Assembly: GCA_910589265.1 (NCBI GenBank)
Contig: CAJUTQ010000084.1
Span: 18,337 to 82,336, forward strand
Source of the DNA: an uncultured Lachnospiraceae bacterium
GTDB lineage: Bacteria; Bacillota; Clostridia; Lachnospirales; Lachnospiraceae
Direction: 5' to 3'
DNA length: 64,000 nucleotides
In this document: one piece after another, positions 46,211 through 55,538 of the stretch
Position numbering within the stretch: the stretch's first letter is position 1
How the letters are laid out: each line of letters starts with the position of its first letter
Program-made: the position numbers and the translations under genes
Notes under the pieces: generated by a model
Told to the model about the DNA's origin: nothing
Databases searched by the model: none
The model's input: only the letters and a program-made list of their open reading frames with translations

Positions 46211-46888
46211 TTATACTCTCCTCTCCAAATATTCCATCATTTTATCTTCATTTAATTCCATAAAATTCTCAGGAAGCTCTTTTACTTTGATCTTTTTCAA
46301 AACATTGTTTGACAAAAAACAAATTTCGTCTGCATAATGTATAGATTCTGTCAAATGATGGCTGATAGCTATTACTATTTTATTATTCCTAGCTCTCTTT
46401 TTTATTATAGTATAATAAAACGTTCTACCGATTGGATCTAAAGCACTATCCCCTTCGTCAAATAAATATACTTCTTCATTATTTAAACTTGTAATTGCTA
46501 AATATAATCTTTGTTTTTCTCCTCCTGATAGTTTTTTTGATACTTTTTTTTCGATATTTTTTAATTCATAATCTGTCAAAACAACATCAACCTCTTTTTT
46601 TGCATTTAAGCAATAAATAAATGTCTCTATATTTTCCCTTACTGTCATATCTTCAAAATATATAGGCTGCTGTTCATGAACAATAACACTATTATTTCCT
46701 TTTATTATCCCACTATAATCTCTATATTCATTACTAATCAGTTTAAATAATGTACTCTTTCCTGTTCCATTTCTGGCAATTAACATATAAAGTTTTCCTT
46801 TTTCAAATTCATAATTAACATTTTCCAAAATAGTTTTATCCTTAAAGGAAAAAGATACATTATTTAAAATCAAACTATTATCTGCCAT
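46211..46888 (-). CDS. ABC transporter ATPase at the head of the TOMM operon
   Basis: A 225-aa ATPase. Walker A ARNGTGKS (about residue 38), signature LSGGEKQRLYLAI and Walker B YLFDEGDSALDP are present; the Walker A Gly is replaced by Ala at its first position (ARNGTGKST). GGGAGG lies before tandem ATGs; the ATG at 46888 has proper spacing, while that at 46894 abuts the site. It is the first gene of the operon that runs to 36098. Confidence 0.87.
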   Translation of the reverse strand: MADNSLILNNVSFSFKDKTILENVNYEFEKGKLYMLIARNGTGKSTLFKLISNEYRDYSGIIKGNNSVIVHEQQPIYFEDMTVRENIETFIYCLNAKKEVDVVLTDYELKNIEKKVSKKLSGGEKQRLYLAITSLNNEEVYLFDEGDSALDPIGRTFYYTIIKKRARNNKIVIAISHHLTESIHYADEICFLSNNVLKKIKVKELPENFMELNEDKMMEYLERRV

Positions 46889-47360
46889 AACCATCCTCCC
46901 TGCAAGTTATAATTCAGAATTATTCTAATTATATAAAAATAAACATCTTTTATGTATTTTTATATTTGAAATTATATTATAATAATTATATCATAATATT
47001 TTTTGAAAATAGTATTTTCATCTTAAATTCTACTTTTACCCTCATAAAAGTATTTATCTTTTAAAATTTATACAGTTATGACATCACTTATATATTAATA
47101 AAAAGAATAAATTGTTTCTTTAATATATAATACTTCAATAAGTCCTTATAAAATCTTTTCTTATCTTTTAATAGCTTGTATCTTTCTACTTAAAAATGAT
47201 ACCAAATAAAAAATATTTTTTAATAATAATATTTTTTTACTTATTTAAATAATCATATACACAATTCTGACATTTTATTATTTATTCAAATATTTAGTAA
47301 AATTAAGATGATAAGTATTTTATCTTAAACCTTTAATTCTAACTAGATAAGGAAAGTTGA
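46889..47360. other. AT-rich promoter region upstream of the TOMM operon and the agr remnant
   Basis: About 470 bases with very low GC. Several TATAAT-like boxes occur, such as TATATAATTAG about 50 bases before the first TOMM start, but no -35 stands out. One LytTR-type half-site-like ACAGTTATG is present near 47086; a second half-site at the right spacing was not seen. Control by the neighbouring LytTR regulator is possible but unproven. Confidence 0.4.
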
Positions 47361-47974
47361 ATGGTACAAAAGGCAATAATAAAATTTTACTTTATGTTTT
47401 TTTGAATTTTATATTGCGATATTTAATAAATGTCAAAAAATGAATTATAAATTTTACTTAACTTGTTAATATGGACTGGAAATAATTTTATTTACTATTT
47501 CCATGTTTTTATTATCTATAGTTTATTGTATATTTTTAAAACCACTTTACAAATATTTATTTTTCATTTCTTTTTTATGACAATACGAGTGAAATGTTTT
47601 GGTGCTCATTTTCCATCTAGTTTTATATGTAGATGGATAAGCAGTTTAATATTGACTGAAATTCCTTATAGTATTTTTAATGTTTATAAATTCAACTGTA
47701 AAAGTTTAATTTTTATTTTTTATAGGATTATTTATTTTATTTCATTATTCTACTATTGGTAGTTTAAATCATACAATAAAAATAAAAAAACAAGAATTAC
47801 ACAAAAAAAGACATTAATTGTTTGTGGAATTATTACTTTTTTTATCAATCCTTATTTTTTAATAATCTTATTATTCTTGGAATAGTTTTTACGACATGTA
47901 TTCTAACACTACCAATATTAAATAAAAAACAACTTAAAGATTTGTCTGAAAACTTAAAATTTAAAATACTGTAA
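47361..47974 (+). pseudogene. agrB: Decayed agrB (AIP-processing membrane protease)
   Basis: GGAAAG precedes an ATG at 47361. One frame then reads a hydrophobic protein broken by five stop codons (TGA, three TAA, TAG at 47760) and shifts frame near 47878 before the natural end at 47974. The middle contains FGAHFPSSFIC, where His and Cys are seven residues apart, exactly the His77-Cys84 spacing of the AgrB catalytic pair (GGYHxxxxxxC). A C-terminal part with TRITQKKTLIVCG and a TLPILNKKQLKDL tail matches the usual AgrB end. It lies directly before an AgrD-like remnant and an intact AgrC/AgrA pair. Family call is by eye. Confidence 0.6.
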
Positions 47975-48067
47975 ACATTAAATAAATTTGGTGAAATTTC
48001 TCTAAATAATTGTTGTATATTAAGATTATATGAACCAAAAATTTTAAATCATAAAAGAATCATATAA
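47975..48067 (+). pseudogene. agrD: agrD-like remnant (autoinducing peptide precursor)
   Basis: A 30-codon frame directly behind the agrB end has LNKFGEISLNNCCILRLYEPKI. The end aligns with staphylococcal AgrD: Cys plus four residues (CILRL) then YEPK, compared with CDFIM then DEPK. There is no in-frame start codon and the acidic C-terminal recognition tail (PEEL-like) is replaced by LNHKRII. It is therefore not expected to give an active signal. Confidence 0.5.
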
Positions 48068-48230
48068 AAAATAAATTATGTAAGAAATTCCACTATATAT
48101 CTTTTAAATCATTTTATAAAAAGTATTGCCATTTTTATCCATGTTTGTTAATATATACATAATCAATATAATTTATATTAAAATATTAAATAACTTAATT
48201 ATATTATATATTTTAGAAAGGATATATTAA

Positions 48231-49529
48231 ATGGCAATAACTATTATAGTCCTTTTACAAGTATTATTTTCTTATTTGTCTACAAAAATACTAACAAGAA
48301 ATTTGAAATTTAGTGTTAAAGAGTTATTGTATATTGTTATATTTGGAAGTATTAATGGTGCTATGTACCAATATTTAAACATTTTTACAAATATATCTAC
48401 TTTTTTTATTATTATCACTCTATGGAGTAAAAAACTAAATATATATGAGGCAATTCTTTTCTCTTCTTTTTCTATGACTATTAGCATTTTAAGCGATCAT
48501 ATTTCTTCTTTTCTCAGATATGAACTATTTAGGAATGACATTCTTTCCACTAAAGAAATGCTTCTTTTACATATGCCTCTTTGTTATTTAATAGGTCTTT
48601 TTCTCAGTTTCATAGGATCCATTTTATTAAAGCGATCACTTCATAATTTATATACTCAAAATATAGCACCTGTCTTTTTATCTGTATTGTCATGCTTTAT
48701 ATGGCTTACTTGCCTGTTTAGTATAACGTTTGTTAGATTTATTGAAAATCAAACTCGTCTCATATTTTTTAATTTAGTTTTCTTTATTATATATGTATTA
48801 TTATTTCTTTCAATTTTGTATATATATATTACAACTACACAAAAAAATTATGAAATTGAAAAAAAAGAAACCGTTTATGCAAATATGGAACGCTATACAC
48901 AAGATATAGAAAATCACTATTTTGAGCTTAGAAAACTCAGACATGACTATCAAAATATCTTGACCTCATTAGAAAATTATATTATTCAAGAAGATATACA
49001 TGGATTAAAATCTTATTTTTACTCCAACATAAAACAACATTCCAGCGAAATATTGAATAAAGAATACCGCCTTAAAGATTTAAGCAAAGTTAAAATAAGC
49101 CCTGTTAAAAGCATTATTGCATCGAAATTAATCTATGCGCAGGATCAAGGACTGAATGCCAGCTTTGAATCTCTGGACACCATTACAGACATTCCTATGG
49201 ACGCCGTCCTTCTTGTACGTATTTTAGGAATATTTCTTGATAATGCTATTGAAGAATTGCTGTCTCTTGGACAAGGTGAGCTCCTCATAGGAATGATTAA
49301 AAATGCCGACCATGTTCTTATCATCGTACAAAACACCTGCCGGGAAGATATGCCCGCTATTCAAACTTTGCAAAAACCCCATATCTCTACAAAACATTCT
49401 GGCAGAGGTTTAGGATTAGGCAACGCTCTGGAAATTATGAGGCAGTGTCCCAACGTCTTCTCAGAAACAGTTGTTGAAAATTGTACATTCTTACAAAAAA
49501 TAATGATTTATGATAAAGGAGGAGAATAG
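48231..49529 (+). CDS. agrC: AgrC-like sensor histidine kinase (GHKL type)
   Basis: A 432-aa protein with five to six membrane helices in residues 1-205, then a coiled dimerisation helix with the phospho-acceptor LRHDYQNIL (about 232) and a GHKL ATPase (N-box LVRILGIFLDNAIEEL; G-box SGRGLGLGNALEIM). This is the HPK10 class that senses cyclic peptides. AAAGGA lies nine bases before the ATG. The frame is intact, unlike the neighbouring agrB/agrD, and the response regulator gene follows directly. Confidence 0.9.
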   Translation: MAITIIVLLQVLFSYLSTKILTRNLKFSVKELLYIVIFGSINGAMYQYLNIFTNISTFFIIITLWSKKLNIYEAILFSSFSMTISILSDHISSFLRYELFRNDILSTKEMLLLHMPLCYLIGLFLSFIGSILLKRSLHNLYTQNIAPVFLSVLSCFIWLTCLFSITFVRFIENQTRLIFFNLVFFIIYVLLFLSILYIYITTTQKNYEIEKKETVYANMERYTQDIENHYFELRKLRHDYQNILTSLENYIIQEDIHGLKSYFYSNIKQHSSEILNKEYRLKDLSKVKISPVKSIIASKLIYAQDQGLNASFESLDTITDIPMDAVLLVRILGIFLDNAIEELLSLGQGELLIGMIKNADHVLIIVQNTCREDMPAIQTLQKPHISTKHSGRGLGLGNALEIMRQCPNVFSETVVENCTFLQKIMIYDKGGE

Positions 49530-49530
49530 T

Positions 49531-50256
49531 ATGCTTTCCGTATTTTTATGTGAGGATGATCCATGCCAGAGATCCCAATTGGAAAAATACATTAAAGATT
49601 ATATTATGATTGAAGAATTGGATGCCCAGCTTGTCCTTTCTACTGATAATCCCTATGATATTCTCCATTACTTAATATTCCATACAAATATAAAAGGCGT
49701 CTATTTTTTAGATGTGGATTTAAAAAGCGATATTACTGGGATAGGTCTGGCCTCTAAAATAAGAGAGATAGATGCTATGGGAAAAATTGTGTTTGTCACT
49801 ACCCACAGTGAATTAACCTATCTTACCTTCCTGTATAAAGTAGAGGCTATGGATTATATAATCAAAGATACTCCTGGAAACATTTGTCAGAGAATTCAGG
49901 ACTGTTTACATATTGCAAATAAAAGATATCTCAATGATAGAAACACAGAAAAGAAACTTTTTAAAGTAAAGGTTGGAAGCCAAATTCGGGGAATTGAACA
50001 TTCAGAAATCATGTTCTTTGAATCCGGACTCGTTCCCCATAAAGTCATTCTTCACACATTCAACAGCCAAATAGAATTTTATCATACGATCCATGAATTG
50101 GCTAATATAGGGCAAGAATTTTACCGTTGTCATAAATCCTTTGTTGTAAACAAGACAAATATAAAAAATGTTGATAAGGTGGGAAAAATTATAGAGATGG
50201 TGAATGGGGAGTTTTGTCTTGCCTCATCCCGCTCTATAAAAGGACTCCTAAAATAA
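49531..50256 (+). CDS. agrA: AgrA-like LytTR response regulator
   Basis: A 241-aa regulator: receiver domain (FLCEDDPCQRSQ; phospho-Asp in YFLDVDL, about residue 60; DYIIKD) and a C-terminal LytTR DNA-binding domain (GIEHSEIMFFES ... FYRCHKSFVVN). A frame extends to 49510 inside agrC, but the ATG at 49531, with GGAGG eight bases upstream, is the start; it lies one base after the kinase stop. LytTR regulators usually activate agr and bacteriocin/virulence promoters with paired direct repeats. Confidence 0.92.
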   Translation: MLSVFLCEDDPCQRSQLEKYIKDYIMIEELDAQLVLSTDNPYDILHYLIFHTNIKGVYFLDVDLKSDITGIGLASKIREIDAMGKIVFVTTHSELTYLTFLYKVEAMDYIIKDTPGNICQRIQDCLHIANKRYLNDRNTEKKLFKVKVGSQIRGIEHSEIMFFESGLVPHKVILHTFNSQIEFYHTIHELANIGQEFYRCHKSFVVNKTNIKNVDKVGKIIEMVNGEFCLASSRSIKGLLK

Positions 50257-50494
50257 TCCATCTTTAGGTAAGTCTGATTTCTAAGTAAACATGAACTACT
50301 GCCAGTCTACTCCAGATACCCGATATAGCAGGAGCACTGTGAAACATCAAACGATACGTGTGAAATAGGGCACTGAGTCTGAGAACATAGCTAGCTACTG
50401 CCTAACTGACAGCAAAAAAAGAATCTAGTTAAGAAAAATCATTCCCTTTGAATTTTATTTAATATAATATTTCATAGAAACTTCCTAATATCCA
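50257..50494. other. Gap after agrA without a supported gene
   Basis: About 240 bases of somewhat higher GC content than the neighbours. It contains only short frames such as a 25-codon one (MNYCQSTPDTRYSRS) without a ribosome site. It may be a remnant of an inserted element, but none was recognised. Confidence 0.4.
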
Positions 50495-50538
50495 AGAAAA
50501 AATATTGGGCTTCTATATCTACAAAGACAGAAGCCCAA
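50495..50538 (-). terminator. Terminator of the NRPS/exporter operon
   Basis: TTGGGCTTCT (50505-50514) and AGAAGCCCAA (50529-50538) form a perfect 10-bp stem with a 14-base loop. On the minus strand it is followed by TATTTTTTC. It lies about 200 bases after the last gene of the operon. Confidence 0.75.
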
Positions 50539-50730
50539 CAAATTCCTGAAACATATTTCTATTCATCTCACAGACCAATAGGTACGATATTTTTTTACAC
50601 TTTTCCCCATAAGATTTAAAATTTATAAGCTAGAGTACTGTACCTTAAGAAATTCTTCCTCCATTTCTCTATAAAATACTCCTTACTTCAATAAAGCAAC
50701 TCCTATAATTCTAAGACAAATAAATTGCTT

Positions 50731-51486
50731 TTACCAATCATTACTTTTTAAGAAATCTATTACCTTTTGCTCTCGAATTTTTTGTTGTTCTGGTACATAT
50801 TTCTCAAGTTTTAACTCATTTACAATTTGTCCATCTCTTAAATATATTAATCGATTGCCCCTCATTGCTACTTTTATATCATGGGTTACCATAACAATGG
50901 ATTGTCCCTTATTATTTAATTCTGTCAAAATTTCTAAAACCTGTTTACCTGCACCTGAGTTTAGTGCACCTGTTGGCTCATCTCCAAATAATATTTTTGG
51001 GCTTGTGACAATAGCCCTAGCAATAGCAATTCTTTGCTGTTGTCCCCCTGACATTTCATTGGGATATTTATCTCTCTGTTCTGCTAATCCCAGCTTATTT
51101 AAAATTTCTTCTGATTTTTTATTAGCTTCCTGCTTTGACATAATCATATATGCTGGATATGCAATATTTTCAAAAGAAGTCAAATCTGGAATTAAATTAA
51201 TTCCTTGAAATATAAATGAAATATCTTTTTGCCTAAGATTTGAAATCTGTTTCTCTGACAAAGTAGAAATTTCCGTACCTAAGATTTCTACCTTACCACT
51301 TGTTGGAGTATCCATGGAACTTAATGAATATAATAAAGTTGATTTTCCCGATCCACTTTGTCCCATTATAATTGTAAAATCACCACTATAAATATTAAGA
51401 TTTACATTTTTTAATACTTCAACCTTTTGCTTTACATCATAAAAAGTTTTTGATACATCCTTTGCTTTTAAAATTATATTATTCAT
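50731..51486 (-). CDS. ABC transporter ATPase, MacB/LolD type
   Basis: A 251-aa ATPase paired with the FtsX-type permease upstream. Walker A GQSGSGKSTL (about residue 42), signature MSGGQQQRIAIARA, Walker B ILFGDEPTGALNS and the H-loop VTHD are present. The short loop and MacB-type tail fit exporters or stress/immunity pumps of the BceA/MacB class. The gene starts four bases after the permease. Confidence 0.9.
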   Translation of the reverse strand: MNNIILKAKDVSKTFYDVKQKVEVLKNVNLNIYSGDFTIIMGQSGSGKSTLLYSLSSMDTPTSGKVEILGTEISTLSEKQISNLRQKDISFIFQGINLIPDLTSFENIAYPAYMIMSKQEANKKSEEILNKLGLAEQRDKYPNEMSGGQQQRIAIARAIVTSPKILFGDEPTGALNSGAGKQVLEILTELNNKGQSIVMVTHDIKVAMRGNRLIYLRDGQIVNELKLEKYVPEQQKIREQKVIDFLKSNDW

Positions 51487-51490
51487 ATAC

Positions 51491-53770
51491 TTACTCCTCC
51501 ATTAATTCAATAACTGAAATTCTTTTTATGTTTAAACTACAAACATACGCAGCGCTGAAAATTGCTCCCACAAAGCAGAAACATATAATGAACAATAAGA
51601 CAGGAGAGTTCGTAAATGCATCCAGTAACAAAGTTGCCATTAATTTTTGTGATATGGAAAGATGTAGTATTAACGCAAATATGGTACTTATAAATGTTAT
51701 CATCATATATTTGCATATATTTTGTCGTATTATATAATGAGAAGTAAAACCAAGGGATTTTAGAATACCAAATTTTTTTCTCCAATTAAAATTATCCATC
51801 AAAACTACAATAATAATATTCAAAACAGCAAAAACAAGTAATACAACGATTAGAACCATTGAAAGGGAATTTAGCATTGCTTGTGTTGTTTGTATTGAAA
51901 TTTCCATAGCAGACCACTTTTTATCAACAACAATATTAGGGAATTTATCCTCTATTTGTTTCTTTAGTAATTCATATTTATTCATGTCATATAGTTGAAT
52001 GTATCCTCTCTTTGGAACATAATCAGGAATGATATCTTTTACTGTTTTTGTAGACATCATAATTTTTAGGCCCTGATCAGCAACGGTCTGAAAACTGCCA
52101 CATATTTCATAAACTCTTGATACATTATTGAGCTTAAGTTGAATCGTATCACCCACATTTAACTTTAATAGGGAAATCAATTCTTCTCCTAAAAGTACTT
52201 CATTAATTTCTGTTGGTTCCCTTCCTTCAATTATCTTGATTCCAGTATTTTCGTAAGAAAAATCATTATAAGTATCAAAGCGTAAATAATTGACCAACTC
52301 TTCATGTCCTACAACTTTAATTTCCTCCACATAAGAGAAATCCCCATAGACTATACTTTTTACATATTCATTTTCTCCCACATATTTATAAATTTCCTCA
52401 GTAAGATTACCAGAAATATAAACATCATTTTTTGGTAAACAAAACCATAAATTAGTATTACTTAACATGGTCATGGATGAATACCATATCATCCCAAACA
52501 ACATTGCCAAGTACATACATGTTAATATAGTTATAATCATTAAAAAATTAGAAAATCTGTACTTAAATATCTCATTAATCGCCATTGACATTGGTTTTTT
52601 TGCATTCTTTAAGAGAGATTTTGATAATTTATTTTTTGATGAAGTTGCTCCAACTGTAATTGCTTCTACAGGAGAAATAGATTTTATCTTTAAAAGCGCT
52701 CTTATTAACCCTGTCCATAATAGTAATATTAAAGCTAAAATGGAACAAACACTGCACAATACCGTTGCTATAGAAAGAGAAAAACCTTCAATATATTCTG
52801 TGCTCACCTTACCCATACCTTTTATAAATGGTAAGGATAAAAAGGCTCCTAAAGTGATAGCTATAGCTCCTATAAACAAATACCCTTTTAAATATAAGAG
52901 TATGATACTCTTGGATGTAAAACCTAGACTTTTATAGATTCCAATATTTTTATATTCTCTAATTATATTATTATTAATAATATAACCTAAGATAATCATT
53001 GTAACTATAAAAAGTAGAACCGTTGCAACAATACCTATTGTACCTAAAATTCCAGAATATTCTATAATACTCATCTTCACATCATCTCTTGTTCTATTTA
53101 ACACAAAATAAGATGTCTCATTAAATAAACTCTTCATCTTCTCATTTGAATAATTCTTAATATTCACTGCAAAAAAAGCGGATGGTGTCTCATTATCTAT
53201 CTCATTTAACTGATTATTAGATACTAACATAGGTGCATAACCTAATGCTTTTGGAAAACAAGTACTTCTGTAAATACCAGAGACTTTTAAATTTAATGGA
53301 GTATCATAACACACAGAGATCACATCTCCTTTTTTGATACCACTAGGAACAGCAATTGTTTCAGATATCCATACTTCTCCATCCTTTGGCGCTACACTTA
53401 CATTATTGTCGAGTAACTGAATATAGGAAAAATTCTCATAATTATCTGTACCTAAAAGCATATCATAATACATTGATATATCTTTCTCATTATATTTAAC
53501 TGGAACAGTAATTGTTTTTCCTGATAAGGTTCTAGAATTCTCAACTTCATTGCTATATTCTACATTGGTTAAAAGTTTATCCAATTCGTTTGTACCAATT
53601 GTAATCAGATATGAATCTGGACAGTTTTCTTCGGTTATAACATTTTGTGAGAAAATAATCATTTCTACAGTGAAACTAATGCACATATTTAAAGTCAACG
53701 CAGAAGCAAAAAGTAATAATCCAATTAAAAACATTTGTAACTTTTTATGCTTCATTTTTTTAATCCACAT
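51491..53770 (-). CDS. FtsX-type ABC permease, 759 aa
   Basis: Two FtsX-type four-helix units, one in residues 240-400 and one at the end (620-740), with two large extracytoplasmic loops and an N-terminal signal-anchor helix (MWIKKMKHKKLQMFLIGLLLFAS). The layout is that of the MacB/BceB/lipoprotein-export class. It lies between the ABC exporter at 53807 and the ATPase, and probably forms a self-protection or export system for the product of the NRPS locus. Confidence 0.86.
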   Translation of the reverse strand: MWIKKMKHKKLQMFLIGLLLFASALTLNMCISFTVEMIIFSQNVITEENCPDSYLITIGTNELDKLLTNVEYSNEVENSRTLSGKTITVPVKYNEKDISMYYDMLLGTDNYENFSYIQLLDNNVSVAPKDGEVWISETIAVPSGIKKGDVISVCYDTPLNLKVSGIYRSTCFPKALGYAPMLVSNNQLNEIDNETPSAFFAVNIKNYSNEKMKSLFNETSYFVLNRTRDDVKMSIIEYSGILGTIGIVATVLLFIVTMIILGYIINNNIIREYKNIGIYKSLGFTSKSIILLYLKGYLFIGAIAITLGAFLSLPFIKGMGKVSTEYIEGFSLSIATVLCSVCSILALILLLWTGLIRALLKIKSISPVEAITVGATSSKNKLSKSLLKNAKKPMSMAINEIFKYRFSNFLMIITILTCMYLAMLFGMIWYSSMTMLSNTNLWFCLPKNDVYISGNLTEEIYKYVGENEYVKSIVYGDFSYVEEIKVVGHEELVNYLRFDTYNDFSYENTGIKIIEGREPTEINEVLLGEELISLLKLNVGDTIQLKLNNVSRVYEICGSFQTVADQGLKIMMSTKTVKDIIPDYVPKRGYIQLYDMNKYELLKKQIEDKFPNIVVDKKWSAMEISIQTTQAMLNSLSMVLIVVLLVFAVLNIIIVVLMDNFNWRKKFGILKSLGFTSHYIIRQNICKYMMITFISTIFALILHLSISQKLMATLLLDAFTNSPVLLFIICFCFVGAIFSAAYVCSLNIKRISVIELMEE

Positions 53771-53806
53771 TCTTAGCCTCCAATTCTATTAAGTATTATA
53801 AGAATG

Positions 53807-55531
53807 TTAACTTATTCCTACTTTACTTACATTATACAATGAATAAAAATATTGTTTATTACTCATTAGCTTGTTAAAAGTTCCATTTTCTACAATCTTT
53901 CCAGTATTTAATACTATAATTTCATCATATTTTTCTAATAAATTTTTTTCTAATCGATGAGTTACAATAATACTTGTCAAATGATCCATACTTAAAATCT
54001 CATTTTCTACTTGGAAAGCTGTTGCATTGTCCAATGCTGCAGTAGCCTCATCCATCAAAAGGACTGGAGTTTCTCTAATTAGACATCTAGCTATGGATAT
54101 ACGCTGCTTTTCTCCACCTGACAAATTTCTTCCGCCTTCGCCACAGCTATAATCATTCCCCTTCTCATTTACTAGCTTTGATAATCCAGCTAAATCTACT
54201 GCTTTTCTAACCTTTTTATAATCAAAATCTTTAAACATTGTAATATTATCAATCAGACTTTTATCAAATAAAAAAACGTTTTGTTGAATGACAGATACAA
54301 CATCATAGAGACTATCCAAACTAATATCTCTTAAGTTATTATCATCATATTTGATTTCTCCCTCATAATCATTAAAATGGCCTAATAATAATTTTAAAAG
54401 AGTTGATTTACCACATCCGCTTGGACCTACAATTGCATATTTTTTCCCTTTTTTAAAGTCAATGTTAATATTATTTAATGCTATTTTACCATCATCATAT
54501 TTTAAACTAACATCTTTCATTTCTATACCTTTACTCAGTCCTTCTAATACAGCTGAAGTGTTTGTTTCCTCACTTTCTTCAATAGCAACTGCTAATTTCT
54601 TTATTAATGCTACTGCTGCATTTTTACTTGTTACCAAGGGAACCAATTGTTTTATTGGGTCTAAAATATAATTTGATAGCTGAACACATGCAACAACTGT
54701 TGCAATTGTCATAGTTCCTTTAAATGTGAAATATATCCCTAAAATAAAAATTATACAAATAACTAAAAAAGCAGAAATCTGGCCAGACATTAACATCATA
54801 TCCGTTGCTTCTCTTTTTCCTCGTTTTGTCTCTTCTAAAGTAAAATTTTGTTCTGTAAAAAGATCTAATACTTCCTTTTCAGCTTTAAAACTTTTTATAA
54901 CTATAAAACCATTTAACAAATCTTTTATTTGATCTACAAAACTGGCATTTTCTTCCGATGTTGCCTTTTCCTTATTAATTAATTTATTTCCAAAAATAAA
55001 GGCCACACTAATGGGAATAATGCATGCAACAAATGCTGAGAAAGCAATTATTACATTAATTCTAAATAAAGCTATAAAAGTAACTACTAACATAAACACA
55101 TAATTAAAAATCATAATATTTCCATTTAAATAGTTTAATTCAATGGAATTCAAGTCGTTGGAAAAGGCACTAATATATTTTCCCGTTGAAGCATTGTTAA
55201 ATTCACCAATTGACTTATTTAGAATCTTATTAAATACATAATGCTTTAATTGTGATAATGCTTTATGCATATATAAATTTTTAAAAAACTTTAAAAATAA
55301 ACTAGAAGATGTAAAACCTATTATTATTGCGACCATTACAACTAAAGCTTCCTTAAATTTATCTACATTTTTTGTTTCCATAGATTCAATTAACAATAAA
55401 ATAAATAGAGCTATGGATATATTAAAAATTGCTGAAACAACTTGAAATATTAATGTCATAATAAAATTAAATTTATTTTTTAGATAAAATTGTTTTTTGC
55501 AATTCACATACTCCTGTTTTAATTTATTCAT
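53807..55531 (-). CDS. ABC exporter, fused membrane and ATPase domains
   Basis: A 574-aa half-transporter: six membrane helices (residues 20-300) and an ATPase with Walker A VGPSGCGKSTL (about 360), signature LSGGEKQRISIARC and Walker B VLLMDEATAALD. Start at 55531 with an AGGTGAT-like site; the frame opens at 55549 inside the NRPS gene. It is homologous by eye to the exporter at 33505. It directly follows the NRPS and likely exports its product. Confidence 0.88.
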   Translation of the reverse strand: MNKLKQEYVNCKKQFYLKNKFNFIMTLIFQVVSAIFNISIALFILLLIESMETKNVDKFKEALVVMVAIIIGFTSSSLFLKFFKNLYMHKALSQLKHYVFNKILNKSIGEFNNASTGKYISAFSNDLNSIELNYLNGNIMIFNYVFMLVVTFIALFRINVIIAFSAFVACIIPISVAFIFGNKLINKEKATSEENASFVDQIKDLLNGFIVIKSFKAEKEVLDLFTEQNFTLEETKRGKREATDMMLMSGQISAFLVICIIFILGIYFTFKGTMTIATVVACVQLSNYILDPIKQLVPLVTSKNAAVALIKKLAVAIEESEETNTSAVLEGLSKGIEMKDVSLKYDDGKIALNNINIDFKKGKKYAIVGPSGCGKSTLLKLLLGHFNDYEGEIKYDDNNLRDISLDSLYDVVSVIQQNVFLFDKSLIDNITMFKDFDYKKVRKAVDLAGLSKLVNEKGNDYSCGEGGRNLSGGEKQRISIARCLIRETPVLLMDEATAALDNATAFQVENEILSMDHLTSIIVTHRLEKNLLEKYDEIIVLNTGKIVENGTFNKLMSNKQYFYSLYNVSKVGIS

Positions 55532-55538
55532 TTTTTCA

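Noticed and set aside
52467-52937. 156-codon plus-strand frame inside the FtsX-type permease.
   Set aside because: Antisense shadow of a long intact gene.
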